This document shows positions 1 to 8,901 of a stretch of 46,885 nt of DNA, piece after piece. Origin of the DNA: Dethiobacter sp. (GTDB lineage Bacteria > Bacillota > Dethiobacteria > Dethiobacterales > Dethiobacteraceae); NCBI GenBank assembly GCA_020725465.1, contig DYEY01000053.1, forward strand, positions 1-46,885, in the 5' to 3' direction. Under the pieces are notes generated by a model that was not told the DNA's origin, ran no database searches, and saw only the letters and a list, made by a program, of their open reading frames with translations. The position numbers were made by a program, and so were the translations under genes. The number at the start of each line of letters is the position of its first letter. Position 1 is the first letter of the stretch.

Positions 1-1
1 G

Positions 2-466
<465 letters not shown>

Positions 467-488
467 AGGGTTTAGTGCCGGGCTGCCG

Positions 489-749
489 TCAGTGGCGGGG
501 GTTTGACTTGATCAGGCGCACCGCGGCAGCCAGGGCGGCTATTACGTCAATGTTTTTCTGCAGCTCAAGGAAGTCAGCTTTGGAGAAAACCTTGCCCCGG
601 TTGGTAACCAGGTAACGGGGCGGCAGTTTATTCAAGGCTGTGGCCAGGACATCCAGGCGGCATTTTTCGCACTTGCACATGGATTCCTTTTCCCATACTT
701 CCGTGAGGGCTGCCATGACTACTTCTTCCATCAGGTTCTTCAGTTCCAT
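489..749 (-). CDS. ComFB-like small protein
   Basis: A protein of 86 residues starting at the ATG at 749, preceded by a strong AGGAGG site at 6-7 bases; an in-frame upstream extension to 785 has no better ribosome site. The segment CKCEKCRLDVLATALNKLPP followed by RYLVTNRGKVF is typical of the late-competence ComFB family: a short helical protein with a CxCxxC cysteine cluster that could bind metal. Members often occur beside motility or second-messenger genes. Here it lies downstream of fapA on the same strand with about 60 bases between them, so the two may be cotranscribed. A role in cyclic-dinucleotide sensing has been proposed for some relatives; that is family knowledge, not visible here. 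Confidence 0.75.
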   Translation of the reverse strand: MELKNLMEEVVMAALTEVWEKESMCKCEKCRLDVLATALNKLPPRYLVTNRGKVFSKADFLELQKNIDVIAALAAAVRLIKSNPRH

Positions 750-810
750 AATATTTCCTCCTGCGGTTTTACTAAAGAAAAACAAAGGCCGGCCGATATA
801 ATAAACGAAG

Positions 811-2388
811 TCAGAAACTTACCAACTCAATTTCACCAGTGGTGCTGTTATAAAAGATTTTGGTCCTGCTGAACCTTTTTGAAAATTTATAAATGTGTTT
901 GCCAATGGTAACGGTGGTGTTTTCAAAAATTTCGTTGGCGGTGATATGTTGTTCCGCCGGAACTTCTATTTTGGTCACTATGCCTGCCTCAGAGCCCACT
1001 TTGTTGAGAGTTATGCTTTTTTGCGCTTTCAGCAGCCCTCCACGGACCACCCCCTTAACAGTAATGCTTTCATAGGCGATGATATCTGTATGGAAGCAGC
1101 CCTGGCCGGCTACTGTAACGCTGCCGCTGGCTTCCAGCCTGGAGTTCAGGCAGTACATGACTTTGATGTCGCTTGCGCGGGCCTGATCCCAATGGAGAAA
1201 ACCTTTGAGCCGGTTGGTTGTCTGTAAAAGCCGGATAGCGCCGTTTAATTCCTGGTAAGATGGGAGTAAAAAGTTTTGCAGCTGGTTCCTGTAGTCGGCA
1301 ACAGCCTCCCGGACTTCCTGGCTGAAATCAAGCCCGGATATGGTGGAAAGCGCCTGGAGAAGGGCTTCAGTTTGCCTGAGAAAGCCGGTGAACTTTTTTT
1401 CCACCAACAGGTTAAAAACGTAGCCAAACCGGATATTTTCTTGTCCCGGAGTGCTCTTTATCTGCTGGAAGCCCTTTAAAATTTCCACCAAAGTCTGCTC
1501 GAAATCCACAACCATGGGGTAGACGTTGCTGGCAAACGCCTGGCGGGAACCAGCCACTATTTGGCTGTTTATGACATTTTGGTTTATGTGAATGGAACCT
1601 TCTGCCCTGATTATTGCACCGGTTACGCTCTCCATAATTTTGACGTTTCGGTCGGAAATTATTTCCATGCCTTCATTGACTTTGCCGTTGATAAGAATGT
1701 CGCCCCTGAACCTGATATGTCCGGTGTTCAGGTCCACGTCGCCGTTTACCACATAAACCGGTTCAATGCTGACAATACATTGTTTCTCACTCTGCAACAA
1801 AACAGGTTTACCTGCTTCGGCCGCGTAGACCTCCAAACCGTCCTGGCTGCTGTAAGTGCCTTTTCCGCACTTGAGAAAGATATCCCGTACCGGGGGTGGG
1901 GAGATTTTTCTCCCTTTTACGTCGGTGCCGGCGGTTCCCGGCACGGCAGGAATTTTACGCGCCAAAAGGGTTCCTTTTTCCACAAAAAGAACTTCTCCCC
2001 TGCTGCGGTAATCCATGCTTTTCAGGGTGTCGGCTTCGGGATAGGCCTGATGCGGTTGCTCAAAAAGGATTTCCAGGCAGGCATGTTCTCCCGGTTCGGG
2101 GGCTATGCCTGTGGCTACCACAACCCATTCACCGTCTTCCTGCCGGAGCGCTTTGTCAATGGCGTTGGCATCAATGCCAAATATAATTCCCAGGCGGTTC
2201 AGCAGTTCAGACACCTCTTTTGGTGTAACTGTTTCCTGCGGCAGCGGTTCCGGCTCCGGGCAATCCGGTAAGGCTTGAAGAAACTGCTTTATGTTTACCA
2301 GCCTTAAAGAGCAGGAAAGGTTATCCTCACTTATAATGACCTCAGCAAGCCAGTCTGCGGTAAGATTGAACTTTTGGCGTTTTTCCAT
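811..2388 (-). CDS. fapA: FapA family (DUF342) polymerising beta-solenoid protein
   Basis: The 525-residue product has the FapA/DUF342 layout. An N-terminal mixed domain contains the segment GTLLARKIPAVPGTAGTDVKGRKI. A right-handed beta-helix region with repeated short strands follows (VYVVNGDVDLNTGHIRFRGD, then INGKVNEGMEI). A coiled-coil segment lies near residues 290-400, and beta-helix repeats return toward the end. FapA proteins are linked to polar flagellar assembly and signalling in Vibrio and are widespread in Firmicutes. The ATG at 2388 has an AGGA ribosome site 8-9 bases upstream. It is divergent from fliM across a 121-base gap, which fits a motility role. No catalytic motif is visible. 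Confidence 0.85.
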   Translation of the reverse strand: MEKRQKFNLTADWLAEVIISEDNLSCSLRLVNIKQFLQALPDCPEPEPLPQETVTPKEVSELLNRLGIIFGIDANAIDKALRQEDGEWVVVATGIAPEPGEHACLEILFEQPHQAYPEADTLKSMDYRSRGEVLFVEKGTLLARKIPAVPGTAGTDVKGRKISPPPVRDIFLKCGKGTYSSQDGLEVYAAEAGKPVLLQSEKQCIVSIEPVYVVNGDVDLNTGHIRFRGDILINGKVNEGMEIISDRNVKIMESVTGAIIRAEGSIHINQNVINSQIVAGSRQAFASNVYPMVVDFEQTLVEILKGFQQIKSTPGQENIRFGYVFNLLVEKKFTGFLRQTEALLQALSTISGLDFSQEVREAVADYRNQLQNFLLPSYQELNGAIRLLQTTNRLKGFLHWDQARASDIKVMYCLNSRLEASGSVTVAGQGCFHTDIIAYESITVKGVVRGGLLKAQKSITLNKVGSEAGIVTKIEVPAEQHITANEIFENTTVTIGKHIYKFSKRFSRTKIFYNSTTGEIELVSF

Positions 2389-2509
2389 GGCGTGTGTCCT
2401 TCCAATAATATTTTAGACAATAATTTCTTCCAGAAGCTGCAGATTCCTGCAACTTCTGTCAAAGTTTTGCCTGATTATTGAATGAATCCTGGCTAAGGAG
2501 GGGTTATGT

Positions 2510-3511
2510 ATGGGCGGAGACGTTTTGTCACAAAACGAGATTGACTCGCTGATTAACGCCCTGAGCAGCGGTGACCTGGCCCTAAAAGAAGAGGACGGTC
2601 ATACGTTGCGTGACAGCAGGGTCATGCCATATGATTTCAGGCGCCCGAACAGATTTTCCAAAGATCAGATGAGGACTCTGAAAAATATCCATGAAATATT
2701 TGCCCGCAGGTTGACAAATTATTTCACGGCTTTTTTACGCATACCTGTTACTGTTAAGCTGGAAACGGTCAGCCAGATAACTTTTGAAGAATTCGTTAAC
2801 TCCCTGCCCCTGCCTACGTTGCTTACCATCTTCAGGCTCAGCAAAGATTATGGCAGCGCGCTGATTGAATCCAACCCGTATTTTAACTTTCCCATCATTG
2901 ACATTCTCTTCGGCGGTGAGGGCGATGTGGTGAGAAAAGCCAGGGAACTGACGGAAATAGAGCTGAACGTGATGAAGAGGGTAAGTGAAAAAATATTAAG
3001 TTGCCTGAGTTATGCCTGGGAAGATATGGCTGAAATGTCTCCGGAAATAGAGTACCAGGATACCAACCCGCAGTTTAACCAGTTGTTTGCTTCCAACGAA
3101 GCGGTTGCCCTGCTTAGTTTTTCCACCAGCATTGCCGGCAATGAAGGTTTTTTGAATCTTTGTCTCCCCTATATCACCCTTGAGCCCATCCTTGCCCGTC
3201 TTTCCGTACAGAACTGGCATTCCAGGCAGGCCAAGGCAGGCTGGAGCCCGGACAACATAAAAAGCCTGGAAAAAAGGCTGGGCCTTTGTGAAGTAGAGCT
3301 GACAGCTGTTTTGGGGGAAACGAAGATAACGGTGGCCGACTTTATTAACTTTGAGGAAGGGGACATAATACTGTTGAATAACTTTCTCAACAATCCTATG
3401 GAATTATGCCTGGACGGCAAGCCTATGTTCAGGGTAAACCTGGGAACAATAGGCAACAGGATGGCAGTAGAGGTGACTGGTATCGTTTTTGAGGGGGAGG
3501 AGGCGGTATGA
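2510..3511 (+). CDS. fliM: flagellar motor switch protein FliM
   Basis: FliM forms the middle part of the flagellar C-ring and receives phosphorylated CheY. The 333-residue length is normal. The N-terminus carries the CheY-P-binding peptide (LSQNEIDSLINAL, residues 6-18). A linker with the family motif YDFRRPNRFSKDQ follows, then the CheC-like middle domain with the ESNPYFNFPIIDILFGGEG segment, and a C-terminal SPOA domain (about residues 255-330). The start is the ATG at 2510 with AAGGAGG at 2495-2501. It opens a run of nine closely spaced motility genes and overlaps fliN by four bases (ATGA), a sign of translational coupling. Confidence 0.97.
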   Translation: MGGDVLSQNEIDSLINALSSGDLALKEEDGHTLRDSRVMPYDFRRPNRFSKDQMRTLKNIHEIFARRLTNYFTAFLRIPVTVKLETVSQITFEEFVNSLPLPTLLTIFRLSKDYGSALIESNPYFNFPIIDILFGGEGDVVRKARELTEIELNVMKRVSEKILSCLSYAWEDMAEMSPEIEYQDTNPQFNQLFASNEAVALLSFSTSIAGNEGFLNLCLPYITLEPILARLSVQNWHSRQAKAGWSPDNIKSLEKRLGLCEVELTAVLGETKITVADFINFEEGDIILLNNFLNNPMELCLDGKPMFRVNLGTIGNRMAVEVTGIVFEGEEAV

Positions 3512-3783
3512 CGGAGGGCGGTAAAAGGAAGCTGGAGTTAATCCTTGATGTTCCGGTAAAAAGCACGGTAATCTTGGGTACGACCAAAAGAAAGCTTAAA
3601 GATTTACTTAACATTAAGCCCGGCATGATCATTGAGACCGACGGCAACGTAGACGATAATGTAAAACTCTGTGTCAATGATAACGTAATTGCCCTGGGGG
3701 AAGTGGTAGTGGTGGGTGAAAACTACGGTCTGAGCGTTAAGCAGATCGTCAGCCCGCTGGAACGGATACAGAAACTTCAGTAG
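3508..3783 (+). CDS. fliN: flagellar motor switch protein FliN (short form)
   Basis: At 91 residues this is essentially one SPOA/FliN domain (LELILDVPVKSTVILGTTKR, then VKLCVNDNVIALGEVVVVGENYGL). Such domains form the bottom ring of the flagellar switch together with FliM. The ATG overlaps the fliM stop (ATGA). A second protein with a FliN-type C-terminus, FliY, follows directly, so this organism has both a short FliN and a FliY. That differs from Bacillus subtilis, where FliY alone supplies the FliN domain. Confidence in the family is high. Confidence 0.93.
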   Translation: MTEGGKRKLELILDVPVKSTVILGTTKRKLKDLLNIKPGMIIETDGNVDDNVKLCVNDNVIALGEVVVVGENYGLSVKQIVSPLERIQKLQ

Positions 3784-3798
3784 CTTGGCTCAGAAAGG

Positions 3799-4791
3799 GT
3801 GAAGCAGTTGAGAGAGCATCGCAGTCCAGGCAACGATGGGTTCACTGAACTGGAACAGGATGCCATTAAAGAAATTGGCAATATTTCTCTTGGCGCTTCC
3901 GCCACCATACTGTCACAGCTCATCGGCAAGCGTGTTCTGATTACCACCCCGGTGTTTTCCTTAAAAGCAGCGGAGGAGATAAACAGCTGTTTTGGCGCTC
4001 CCTGTGTCCTGGTAGAAGTGGAATATATTGAAGGACTGAAAGGCAAAAACATGCTGATAATCGAACCCAGGGACGCTGTTATTATAGGGCAGCTTATGAT
4101 GATGGAGGAACCCAATCCTGATAGCGGGATAACGGAGCTTCATCTCAGCGCCGTCAGCGAGGCTATGAACCAGATGATGGGAATGGCTGCCACAGCCATG
4201 TCTGACGTTTTTCAAAGGTTAATAAATATATCCTCGCCCAAAGTCAACTATATGCTGATTAATGATGCTCTGGCAGAAGAAAGAATTCCCGGCGCCAGCG
4301 GCGGATTTGTACAGGTGGCGTTCCGGATTGAGGTGGAGGGCCTGATAGACAGCCAGCTGCTGCAGATTATTCCGGTGGAATTCGCCAGAAGCATGGCCAG
4401 TTTTCTCCTTGGCAAATACCTGGAAGCAGAACCGGCTCCAGAGCCGGAGGAATCACCGGTCAGGATGGACTCCGGGCAGCCGCTGCCGGTTGAGCCGCTG
4501 GCGGACGAAACCTTCCCCGCTTTTATAACCAACCAGACCAAAAATGAATCTGCCAGAGCAGAGTCGCTTTTTTTGGACAATATTCTGCTGGAGGTCAGCG
4601 GGATTATCGGCAGAGTGCGAGTTCCCCTAAAAAAAGTCATGGAGCTGGGCGTTGGTTCGGTCTGTGAGCTTGACGCAAAGGTGGGGGATGATGTGGAGGT
4701 CCTTGTTAATGGCAAAAAGCTGGCTTCTGCAGATATTGTGGCGGTAGGGAACCAATATGGGTTACGAATAAAAAAAATTATCAAAAGTTAG
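3799..4791 (+). CDS. fliY: FliY, motor switch phosphatase (CheC domain plus SPOA)
   Basis: The 330-residue protein joins a CheC-type CheY-P phosphatase domain to a C-terminal SPOA switch domain. Both phosphatase helices are visible: ELEQDAIKEIGNISLGASA near residues 17-35 and LSAVSEAMNQMMGMAATAM near residues 115-135, each with the Glu and Asn of the active-site signature. An acidic, proline-rich linker (about residues 210-250) leads to the SPOA domain (about 255-330). The N-terminal CheY-binding peptide found in Bacillus FliY is not seen, since the phosphatase domain starts almost at once. The start is uncertain: the GTG at 3799 lacks a spaced ribosome site, while the TTG at 3808 has AAAGGGTG six bases upstream. 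Confidence 0.92.
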   Translation: MKQLREHRSPGNDGFTELEQDAIKEIGNISLGASATILSQLIGKRVLITTPVFSLKAAEEINSCFGAPCVLVEVEYIEGLKGKNMLIIEPRDAVIIGQLMMMEEPNPDSGITELHLSAVSEAMNQMMGMAATAMSDVFQRLINISSPKVNYMLINDALAEERIPGASGGFVQVAFRIEVEGLIDSQLLQIIPVEFARSMASFLLGKYLEAEPAPEPEESPVRMDSGQPLPVEPLADETFPAFITNQTKNESARAESLFLDNILLEVSGIIGRVRVPLKKVMELGVGSVCELDAKVGDDVEVLVNGKKLASADIVAVGNQYGLRIKKIIKS

Positions 4792-4802
4792 GAGGCAAAA
4801 AA

Positions 4803-5294
4803 ATGTCCGAGCTGGCTAAAAAACAGGGGTTACAGGTTGTGGTGTTCCGTTTGAGCAATGAAGAATTTGCTATCGACATCCAGCAGCTGCGGGAGGTGCT
4901 TAAGTATGTTGACATTACACGGTTACCCCAAACCTCGCACTTTATCGAGGGTGTAATCAATCTCCGGGGAGACGTGATCCCGGTTATTGACCTAAGAAAG
5001 AGATTCGGTATTTGTGAAGGGACCATCGATGCCAGAACCAGGATAATTATTGTGGAAATCACCGATCAGCTCCTTGGTCTGGTGGTGGACCAGGTTTCTG
5101 AAGTGCTGTATTTTTCCGGAGACCAGATACAGGATCCGCCCAAAGGGATAATCGGTGACAAAAGCCGGTTTATCAGGGGGATTGGCAAAAAAGATAACCG
5201 TTTGATTATTATTCTTTCTCCGGACATGGTCATTTCGTCAGAGGAAAAAGTTGAGCTGCGGGAGCTGTTGCCTGAGCAAGAGGCAGTGGCCTGA
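4803..5294 (+). CDS. cheW: chemotaxis coupling protein CheW
   Basis: CheW links chemoreceptor tips to the CheA kinase. The 163-residue product is a single CheW domain: VVVFRLSNEEFAIDIQQLRE, then the conserved IEGVINLRGDVIPVIDLRKR core and the LGLVVDQVSEVL strand. The ATG at 4803 has an AGGAGG site about seven bases upstream. It sits between fliY and cheA in the motility operon. Nothing unusual except that the cheA frame is open back into the end of this gene. Confidence 0.96.
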   Translation: MSELAKKQGLQVVVFRLSNEEFAIDIQQLREVLKYVDITRLPQTSHFIEGVINLRGDVIPVIDLRKRFGICEGTIDARTRIIIVEITDQLLGLVVDQVSEVLYFSGDQIQDPPKGIIGDKSRFIRGIGKKDNRLIIILSPDMVISSEEKVELRELLPEQEAVA

Positions 5295-5319
5295 AATCCA
5301 ATTGATTGGTGGTGCGGCG

Positions 5320-7323
5320 GTGGATATCAACGAATACAGGGACATTTTCCTGGCGGAATCCCGTGAATACCTGCAAAACTTAAACGACTCGCTGCTTAGG
5401 CTAGAAAAAGAGCCTGAAAATCTGGAGCTGATTCAGCAGATGTTCAGGTCGGCTCACAGCCTGAAAGGTATGTCGGCTACAATGGGCTACGACTGTGTTA
5501 TGAAACTTACCCATGAAATGGAAAATCTTCTCCAGTTACTGAGAGACGGCTCCCTGTGCCTGTCCAAAGAGCTGGCGGATGTCCTTTTTAGTTCGCTGGA
5601 TGCTCTGGAAGCACAGCTTGCCTCTGTTGAAAACGGTGAAAAAGACGCTGTGTCGGTTTTGCCGGTCCTGGAAAAATTGTCTGCGGCCTGCAGCAGCGCG
5701 CAGGCTGCAAAAGGGCTGCCTCATTTTGCGGGCAACAACGGTGAAAGCCGTTTGGCGTCAGAGCCTTTTGCCCTTGAAGAATTCGAAAAGGTAATCATTA
5801 GGGAAGCTTTTGCCTTGGGCGATAATGTTTATTGGCTAGAGGTTAACATAAGTAAGGATTCGCTCCTTAAATCGGTCCGGGCCTATATGGTAATCAAAGC
5901 GCTGGAAGAACACGGTACCCTGCTGAAGGTAAAACCATCGATCAGCGAGCTGGAAGAGGACAAGTTTGATCATGCCTTCCATGTGCTTTACCAGACTGCC
6001 GTAAGCGAAAAAGAAGTGGTAAGCAAGATTTACGACATACTGGAAATTGAGCGGGTCCGGGTGGAAAAAATAAATGAATCCCAGCTGTTTACTGCGGGTG
6101 CTGGCGGTGATATTGTAACTGGAAGTTTCCGCACCATACCGCAGGTGGAAACACCCTCAAGCACCAGAGTTTCCTTGCTTGATAAAACTGTACGTGTGGA
6201 CACCAGCAAACTGGACACTCTGATCAATCTGGTGGGCGAACTGGTGATTAACAGGACGAGGTTGGTGGAATTGGGAAGGCAATCCTCAGACCTGGGTATT
6301 GCCGAAGCCGCGGAGCAGTTGGACCGTATTACGTCTGACCTGCAGAGTGCCGTGATGAAACTGCGTATGGTGCCGATTAAACAGGTCTTTGACCGCTTTC
6401 CGCGCATGGTGAGGGATCTTGGCAAAGACATGGGCAAGAATGTACGTCTGGAAATAGTCGGTGATACAACCGAGCTGGACCGGTCTATTGTTAACCAGAT
6501 AGGAGAACCTCTGGTGCACCTGCTGCGCAATGCCGTGGACCATGGCATAGAAACGGAAGAAGAGAGGAAAAAAGCCGGCAAAAGCCCTGAGGGGCACATC
6601 AGGCTGGAGGCCCGCCATGAGGGCAGTTATGTGGCTATCGAAGTAAAAGATGACGGCAGAGGTCTAAACGAGGAACTAATTATTGAAAAGGCGCTGCGCC
6701 AGAAAATTATCACCAGAGAGGAGGCGGAGAAAAAGAAAGGAGCGGCTGTCTACAGCCTGATTTTTGAAAACGGGTTCAGTACCGCGGAGGAGGTAACAGA
6801 CATTTCCGGTCGTGGTGTGGGCATGGATGCGGTAAAAAAGATTGTGGAAAAGCTAAACGGGTTGATAGATATACAGTCAACACCCGGTAAGGGGACGAAT
6901 ATTACCATCCGCCTTCCGCTGACTCTGGCCATAATCAAAGCGCTGCTGGTGACGGCAGGAGGGGAAACGTACGCCATACCCGTAGAGAATGTGAGCGAGA
7001 ACCTTTATATCCATGCCGATGACATTCATGACATATACCGGCAGAAAGTGATTTCTCTCCGGAACGAAGTTATACCCCTTGTGCCGTTGGAAAAAAGCCT
7101 TTTTGGCAGAGATAACCTGCAGTGGGATTGCGAAGTGCCGGCAGTGATAGTCACAGCAGGCGAAAAGAAAGCGGGTCTGTTGGTAGATCAGCTGCTGGGG
7201 CAGCAGGAAATCGTCATTAAGGCTTTAAGCTCCATGCTCGGCAAAATAAAAGGTATTGCCGGTGCCACTATTCTCGGCAACGGCAGGGTGGCGCTGATTT
7301 TAAATGTTGCGACTCTGACATAA
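5320..7323 (+). CDS. cheA: chemotaxis histidine kinase CheA
   Basis: CheA phosphorylates CheY in response to receptor state. With the GTG at 5320 (GGTGG seven bases upstream) the protein is 667 residues. Domains in order: an Hpt domain with the phosphorylated His46 in SAHSLKG; a P2 CheY-docking region (about 160-270); P3 dimerisation (about 290-355) with NLVGELVINRTRL; a P4 ATP-binding domain with the N-box (His400 to His408 in HLLRNAVDHG), a DDGRGLN G-box and SGRGVGMDAV; and a C-terminal P5 CheW-like domain. The frame is open back to 5251 inside cheW, but that ATG has no ribosome site and would add a non-homologous extension. Confidence 0.96.
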   Translation: MDINEYRDIFLAESREYLQNLNDSLLRLEKEPENLELIQQMFRSAHSLKGMSATMGYDCVMKLTHEMENLLQLLRDGSLCLSKELADVLFSSLDALEAQLASVENGEKDAVSVLPVLEKLSAACSSAQAAKGLPHFAGNNGESRLASEPFALEEFEKVIIREAFALGDNVYWLEVNISKDSLLKSVRAYMVIKALEEHGTLLKVKPSISELEEDKFDHAFHVLYQTAVSEKEVVSKIYDILEIERVRVEKINESQLFTAGAGGDIVTGSFRTIPQVETPSSTRVSLLDKTVRVDTSKLDTLINLVGELVINRTRLVELGRQSSDLGIAEAAEQLDRITSDLQSAVMKLRMVPIKQVFDRFPRMVRDLGKDMGKNVRLEIVGDTTELDRSIVNQIGEPLVHLLRNAVDHGIETEEERKKAGKSPEGHIRLEARHEGSYVAIEVKDDGRGLNEELIIEKALRQKIITREEAEKKKGAAVYSLIFENGFSTAEEVTDISGRGVGMDAVKKIVEKLNGLIDIQSTPGKGTNITIRLPLTLAIIKALLVTAGGETYAIPVENVSENLYIHADDIHDIYRQKVISLRNEVIPLVPLEKSLFGRDNLQWDCEVPAVIVTAGEKKAGLLVDQLLGQQEIVIKALSSMLGKIKGIAGATILGNGRVALILNVATLT

Positions 7324-7336
7324 GGAGGAAAGCAAG

Positions 7337-7699
7337 TTGCCAGGTATTTTAATAACCGACGATACTGCCTTTATGCGAATGACCCTGAAAAATATACTGA
7401 CCAAGAACGGTTTTGATATCGCAGGAGAAGCAGCTGACGGTAATGAAGCCATCGAAATGTATAAATCCACCAGGCCGGACCTCGTTACCATGGATATTAC
7501 CATGCCCAATCTGGACGGAATTACCGCCATTAAAGAAATAATGAAGGTGGATCCGTCCGCCAGGATAATCGTCTGCAGTGCCATGGGGCAGAAAGCGCTG
7601 GTTATTGATGCCCTTAATGCCGGTGCCCGGGACTTTGTGGTGAAGCCTTTTCAGCCGGACCGGATTGTGGACGCGGTTAAGAAGGCTCTGACCGCATAA
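7337..7699 (+). CDS. cheY: chemotaxis response regulator CheY
   Basis: A single receiver domain of 120 residues. The acidic pair Asp8-Asp9, the phospho-acceptor Asp53 (VTMDITMP), a conserved Ser in VCSAMG and the Lys in VVKPF are all present, so it should be a working phosphorylation switch that binds FliM. The start is TTG at 7337, supported by a strong AAGGAGG directly upstream at good spacing. It lies between its kinase gene cheA and its phosphatase gene cheC. Confidence 0.96.
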   Translation: MPGILITDDTAFMRMTLKNILTKNGFDIAGEAADGNEAIEMYKSTRPDLVTMDITMPNLDGITAIKEIMKVDPSARIIVCSAMGQKALVIDALNAGARDFVVKPFQPDRIVDAVKKALTA

Positions 7700-7703
7700 G
7701 GCC

Positions 7704-8330
7704 ATGAACTGCTATCTGAGTGAAAGCGGGGTCGACCTGTTAAGGGAAATAGGTAATATCGGGATAGGTAACGCTGTTTCTTCTCTTTCACAGCTGCTGA
7801 ACGACCAACGGATAAATATCCGTATGCCGGAAGTTACCGTAGTTTCATTGGGAGAGCTGCCTGACCAAATGGAAAGCCCGGAAAAGGTGGTTGCCGGCAT
7901 TTATGTGGAAGTGGGCGGGAGTATCGATTTACACATGATTTTCCTGCTGCCGCTGGAAAGCGCCCGCTCTATCACTGCCAGCGTCAGTGGGGGCCTGGTA
8001 CGGGAGCTGGATGAAATGGGCTTGTCCGCCGTAATGGAAGTGGGTAACATTGTTACTGCCGGTTATATTAACGCTTTCGCAGGGCTGACCGGATTCAAAC
8101 TGATCCCCAAACCCCCGGCTGTGGCCGTGGACCTTACTGAGGCTATACTTGGTTCTATTCTGGCCGAGGTGCAGGCGGCTGAAGATTTTGTTATTTTGAT
8201 TAAAACAGGGTTCGAAACCGGGGAATCAGATATTGAAGGTTTCCTGTGTATGATACCGGCGCGGGATTCCTTTGAAATTGTGTATAAAAAGCTGTTAGAA
8301 GGAGCCTCGGATGAGTCTGGTGCGGGTTAG
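7704..8330 (+). CDS. cheC: CheY-P phosphatase CheC
   Basis: The 208-residue product carries the two pseudo-symmetric phosphatase helices of CheC: LLREIGNIGIGNAVSSLSQL near residues 12-31 and VMEVGNIVTAGYINAFAGL near 111-129, each with the essential Glu-x-x-Asn pair. CheC removes phosphate from CheY and binds CheD to tune adaptation. The ATG follows cheY after four bases with TAAGG upstream, and the 3' end overlaps cheD by 20 bases, which fits the known CheC-CheD partnership. At this length it is the dual-site CheC type rather than CheX. Confidence 0.94.
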   Translation: MNCYLSESGVDLLREIGNIGIGNAVSSLSQLLNDQRINIRMPEVTVVSLGELPDQMESPEKVVAGIYVEVGGSIDLHMIFLLPLESARSITASVSGGLVRELDEMGLSAVMEVGNIVTAGYINAFAGLTGFKLIPKPPAVAVDLTEAILGSILAEVQAAEDFVILIKTGFETGESDIEGFLCMIPARDSFEIVYKKLLEGASDESGAG

Positions 8331-8787
8331 AATAGCTGACTATGGCGTATTAAGAGAGACAGGTTTGCTTGTTACCATTGGTTTGGGGTCCTGCGTGGGT
8401 ATCGCCCTTTATGATGCTGTGGCCAAAGTGGGCGGCCTTTCACATATCCTTCTGGCAGAAAGCGCTGATTTTACCAACCGGGACAGCCCAGCCAAGTTTG
8501 CCGATACCGCCATACCCCTGCTGGTGGGGGAGATGGAAAAAGTTGGGGCAAAATGCGGGAGAATGAAAGCGAAAATTGCCGGGGGCAGCCAGCTGTTCAA
8601 CTACAATAACGGGGCAGAGAGCATTGGTTCCCGTAATATCCACGCAGTAAAAAAAGCCCTGGCCAGTGCCGGCATCCCGCTGGTGGCATCTGACCTGGGA
8701 GGGCGGCTGGGCAGGACAATGCAGTTTAACGTAGCTGACGGCCGGGTTTTGATTACCAAAGTGGGACAGGCCCCGGTGGAGCTTTGA
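8311..8787 (+). CDS. cheD: chemoreceptor glutamine deamidase CheD
   Basis: CheD deamidates glutamines on chemoreceptors and is regulated by CheC. The 158-residue protein shows the expected Cys-His-Thr catalytic set: Thr22 and Cys28 in VTIGLGSCVGIALYD, and His45 in GGLSHILL. The KIAGGSQLF and DLGGRLGR segments are also typical. The ATG at 8311 lies inside the end of cheC with a GGAG site at 8301-8304. No cheB gene is seen in this window, so receptor demethylation must be encoded elsewhere or handled differently. Confidence 0.95.
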   Translation: MSLVRVRIADYGVLRETGLLVTIGLGSCVGIALYDAVAKVGGLSHILLAESADFTNRDSPAKFADTAIPLLVGEMEKVGAKCGRMKAKIAGGSQLFNYNNGAESIGSRNIHAVKKALASAGIPLVASDLGGRLGRTMQFNVADGRVLITKVGQAPVEL

Positions 8788-8901
8788 CAGTGAGAGCGGC
8801 TTTTTGCCGGATGCCGGCTGTGGCTTTATCTTTAAAACTAACTAATGCCGGGCATCCTGTTGCAATGGGTGCAAAAACAGCCGACCCGGAGGAGTCCAGA
8901 G

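Noticed and set aside
2389-2509. Sigma-28 flagellar promoter between fapA and fliM
   Set aside because: A CAAAGTTTT and a GCCTGATT are present but their spacing is far too short for the known motif.
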